Shown here piece after piece: positions 5,988 through 7,914 of a DNA stretch of 7,914 nt. The DNA is from Ilumatobacteraceae bacterium (GTDB lineage: Bacteria > Actinomycetota > Acidimicrobiia > Acidimicrobiales > Ilumatobacteraceae): contig JALOLG010000052.1 of the NCBI GenBank assembly GCA_025456105.1, forward strand, positions 1 to 7,914, written 5' to 3'. Position 1 is the stretch's first letter. Every line of letters begins with the position of its first letter. The notes beneath the pieces were generated by a model. That model ran no database searches. It was not told where the DNA came from and saw only the letters and a list, made by a program, of their open reading frames with translations. Position numbers and translations under genes: made by a program.

Positions 5988-7105
5988 GCCGCGACCGCCG
6001 CTCGGTAGGCCGCGAGCAGCGCGGCGCCCGACGTGAGCTCGGTGAGCTCGGCCGCCCGCCGCCGACCCGCTGCCACCAGCTCGGCGCGCCGCTCGTGCAC
6101 GGTGCGGGGCACCTCCGCCCATGCGTCCACGTCGGGCGGGAGCACGAGGCCGGCGTCGGCCACCACCTCACGGAGCGCCGGGTGGTCGCTGCACACGACC
6201 GGCGTGCCGATCGCCATCGCCTCGAGCACCGGGGCGCCGAACCCCTCGTAGCCGCTCGGGAACACGAGCGCGTCCGCGATCGAGAGGAGCGCGTCGCGGT
6301 CGGTGTCGGTGACCCATCCGGGTCGCACGACGCGCGACTCGAGGCCCCAGGCTGCGATGGCGCGCTGCACGTCGGGTTCGGCGGCGCCGGCGCTGCCGAG
6401 GAGCACGAGCCGGAGATCGGGGTCGGTCCAGTGCCGGGCGAGCGCCTCGAGGAGCAGCCGGTGGCGCTTGTGCGGGTGCGTGATCGCCGGGTACACGAGG
6501 ACGGGTCCGCTCCCGAGACCGAAGCGGGCCCGCACCGCGGCCTCGTCGACCACGTCGGTGGACGGCGGGTCGTAGCCGTGGGGCACCACCATCACCCGGT
6601 CGGGATCGACGTCGAAGGCGTCGAGCACCGTGCCCCGCACGTACTCGCTGGGCGTCGTGACCACGGCGGCGCGTCGGACCGAGCGCGGCACGACGGCGCG
6701 GAGGTACGCCAGCTTCGTGCGGCTGAGGTACTCGGGGTGGGTGCGGTACTGGAGGTCGTGGATGGTCAGCACCACCGGTCGGCCACCCACGGCCGGCGCC
6801 GTGCCGCCACCGTGGTGCACGACGTCGAACCGCCGTCCACCGGTGCGTCGAGCGAGCCAGGTGTGCTCGACCGCGATCCGGGCCGCCCGGTTGTGTCCGG
6901 CGAGCCGTGGCACCTCGGTCGTGCGGCGCACGACCAGCTCCGGGTGAGCCGCGGCGAAGCTGCGGGGCGCGAACATCGTGAGGTCGATCTCGCCGGCCTC
7001 GACGGCTGCGACCAGGCCGTCGAGCTGGCGAACGAGGTACTGCTCCGACCCACCCACGCGGCCGGGGTCGCACCAGAGCAGGTTCACCCCGACCCGGAGC
7101 GTCAC
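5984..7105 (-). CDS. GT4 family glycosyltransferase
   Basis: Complete 373-residue GT-B retaining glycosyltransferase. The N-terminal acceptor domain opens with LRVGVNLLW and the glycine loop PGRVGGSEQYLVRQL (14-28). FDVVHHGGG (93-101) and VVLTIHDLQY (111-120) follow, then TPSEYVRG (151-158). The donor domain has VVPHGYDP (173-180), VYPAITHPHKRH (204-215), in which the usual GxxxxRKN motif is altered to a THPHKRH form, and PSGYEGFGAPVLEAMAIGTPVV (283-304), with the EX7E glutamates at 287 and 295. The GTG start at 7105 overlaps the preceding stop (GTGA) and is supported by GAGAGG 7 bases upstream. It probably adds one sugar of the glycan made by this cluster; the donor is not predictable from sequence. 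Confidence 0.93.
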   Translation of the reverse strand: MTLRVGVNLLWCDPGRVGGSEQYLVRQLDGLVAAVEAGEIDLTMFAPRSFAAAHPELVVRRTTEVPRLAGHNRAARIAVEHTWLARRTGGRRFDVVHHGGGTAPAVGGRPVVLTIHDLQYRTHPEYLSRTKLAYLRAVVPRSVRRAAVVTTPSEYVRGTVLDAFDVDPDRVMVVPHGYDPPSTDVVDEAAVRARFGLGSGPVLVYPAITHPHKRHRLLLEALARHWTDPDLRLVLLGSAGAAEPDVQRAIAAWGLESRVVRPGWVTDTDRDALLSIADALVFPSGYEGFGAPVLEAMAIGTPVVCSDHPALREVVADAGLVLPPDVDAWAEVPRTVHERRAELVAAGRRRAAELTELTSGAALLAAYRAAVAA

Positions 7106-7914
7106 GCGGCCACCTCTCGGTAGACGGCGAGGGTGGCCGCCGCCGATGCGTCCCAGGTGAGCTGCGCCGCTCGGTCGCGACCCGATGGCACGAGGTCGGC
7201 CCGCCGGTCGAGCGCCTCGCGCAGGCCACGGGCGATGTCGTCGACGTCGAGCGGATCGACGAGGACCGCGGCACCGCCGGCGACCTCCTCGGTCGACGTG
7301 CCGCGGCTCGTCACCACCGGCACCCCGGCCGCCATCGCCTCGGCGACGGGGAGCCCGAAGCCCTCCCACTCGCTCGGGTAGGCGAACACGGAGGCGGCAG
7401 CGTAGAGGTGCGGCAGCTCGTCGCCGGGGACGAACCCGAGGAAGCGCACGTCGGCAGCGCCGACGTCGGGAGCATCGCCCCAGCCCGCGGCGCCCGCGAC
7501 CACGAGCGGCATGTCGACGGCAGCCCGCGTCATCGCCGACGCGAGCCGCTGCAGGTTCTTGCGCGGCTCGAGCGTGCCCACGAACAGCACGAACCGCTCC
7601 GGCAGACCGTGGCGGAGCCGGATCCCGGCGGGGTCGAGCCGGGTGGGTGGCGGATCGACACCGAGGGGCACGAGCCGCAGCCGATCGGCCGGGATCCCGG
7701 CGTGCTCGAGGTCGTCGAGGGTGGCCGCGCTCGATCCGATCACCATCGCGGCCCGCCGCCGGACCAGCTCGAGGCTGCGCTCCATCACGCGCCGTCCGTG
7801 GCGCGAGAAGCGGTCCGGGAACCGGCGGAACGCGAGGTCGTGGATGGTCACCACCAGCGGCGCGGCCGTGGCGGCGGGCACGATCGCCGTTGCGTGGGTG
7901 ACGTCGACCGATCC
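7102..7914 (-). CDS. GT4 family glycosyltransferase, 5' end outside window
   Basis: The C-terminal 270 residues of a GT-B glycosyltransferase; the frame is open to the right edge. The edge-proximal codons read VDVTHATAIVPAA and then PLVVTIHDLAF, the usual end of the N-terminal domain, so roughly the first 80-100 residues are missing from the window. The GTG at 7881 is an internal valine, not a start. Recognisable parts are IGSSAATLDDL (7737-7705), the pivot VPLGVDPP, LFVGTLEPRKNLQRL (7584-7540), LVVAGAAGWG, and YPSEWEGFGLPVAEAMAAGVPVVTS, whose EX7E glutamates are at 7365-7363 and 7341-7339. It closely follows the consensus of GT4 mannosyl/rhamnosyl-type transferases in exopolysaccharide clusters. 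The stop overlaps the next gene by 4 bases. It is the first gene of the minus-strand unit seen here; the promoter lies outside. Confidence 0.92.
   Translation of the reverse strand, partial: GSVDVTHATAIVPAATAAPLVVTIHDLAFRRFPDRFSRHGRRVMERSLELVRRRAAMVIGSSAATLDDLEHAGIPADRLRLVPLGVDPPPTRLDPAGIRLRHGLPERFVLFVGTLEPRKNLQRLASAMTRAAVDMPLVVAGAAGWGDAPDVGAADVRFLGFVPGDELPHLYAAASVFAYPSEWEGFGLPVAEAMAAGVPVVTSRGTSTEEVAGGAAVLVDPLDVDDIARGLREALDRRADLVPSGRDRAAQLTWDASAAATLAVYREVAA
7113..7118 (-). promoter_or_regulatory. Ribosome binding site of the 5984-7105 glycosyltransferase
   Basis: Read on the minus strand, GAGAGG lies 7 bases before the GTG at 7105, within the last codons of the preceding gene. It supports the GTG as start although the frame stays open for 88 codons further upstream. 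Confidence 0.65.

Noticed and set aside
5338..6171. Long minus-strand open frame across the junction of two glycosyltransferases
   Set aside because: Its translation is Arg/Pro/Ala-rich and it is out of frame with both motif-bearing genes that fully occupy this stretch.
1..7914. Mobile element, CRISPR array, tRNA/rRNA or defence system
   Set aside because: No transposase, integrase, nuclease, repeat-spacer pattern or RNA gene fold was seen; every base except 15 is accounted for by the eight genes, apart from the partial codon at the left edge.

Overview
The window is very GC-rich and almost entirely protein-coding. Only 15 bases lie between genes: 3 bp at 2021-2023 and 12 bp at 4722-4733. 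GTG starts, stop/start overlaps of 1 to 4 bases and a coenzyme F420 biosynthesis gene point to an actinobacterium. An Acidimicrobiia-like lineage is my best guess, from base composition and gene style only, not from a marker gene.

There are two convergent transcription units. The short plus-strand unit (left edge to 2020) holds the 3' part of a GT4-type glycosyltransferase gene and, overlapping it by 4 bases, cofD/fbiA for F420 synthesis. The long minus-strand unit (right edge to 2024) runs, in transcription order: a GT4 glycosyltransferase (5' end outside the window), a second GT4 glycosyltransferase, a third of the WbuB/WcaI-like type, a membrane-anchored histidine-rich protein of unknown function, a mannose-1-phosphate guanylyltransferase-like nucleotidyltransferase, and a degenerate NAD-dependent epimerase/dehydratase-like protein. 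The two units meet stop to stop with 3 bp between them.

The locus reads as part of a cell-surface polysaccharide or glycoconjugate cluster. The nucleotidyltransferase would make an activated sugar, the glycosyltransferases would assemble a glycan, and the two unusual proteins have unclear roles. The arrangement (an F420 gene converging on a nucleotidyltransferase, a sugar-nucleotide SDR and glycosyltransferases) recalls the mycobacterial fbiA-fbiB / manB-wbbL-rmlD neighbourhood.

The points most worth a second look are the SDR protein, which keeps its nucleotide-binding motif but has lost the catalytic Ser/Tyr/Lys positions, and the extracytoplasmic protein with three HxH motifs. No RNA gene, mobile element, CRISPR array, sequence repeat array or clear promoter was seen, and no stretch over 300 bases lacks a gene.
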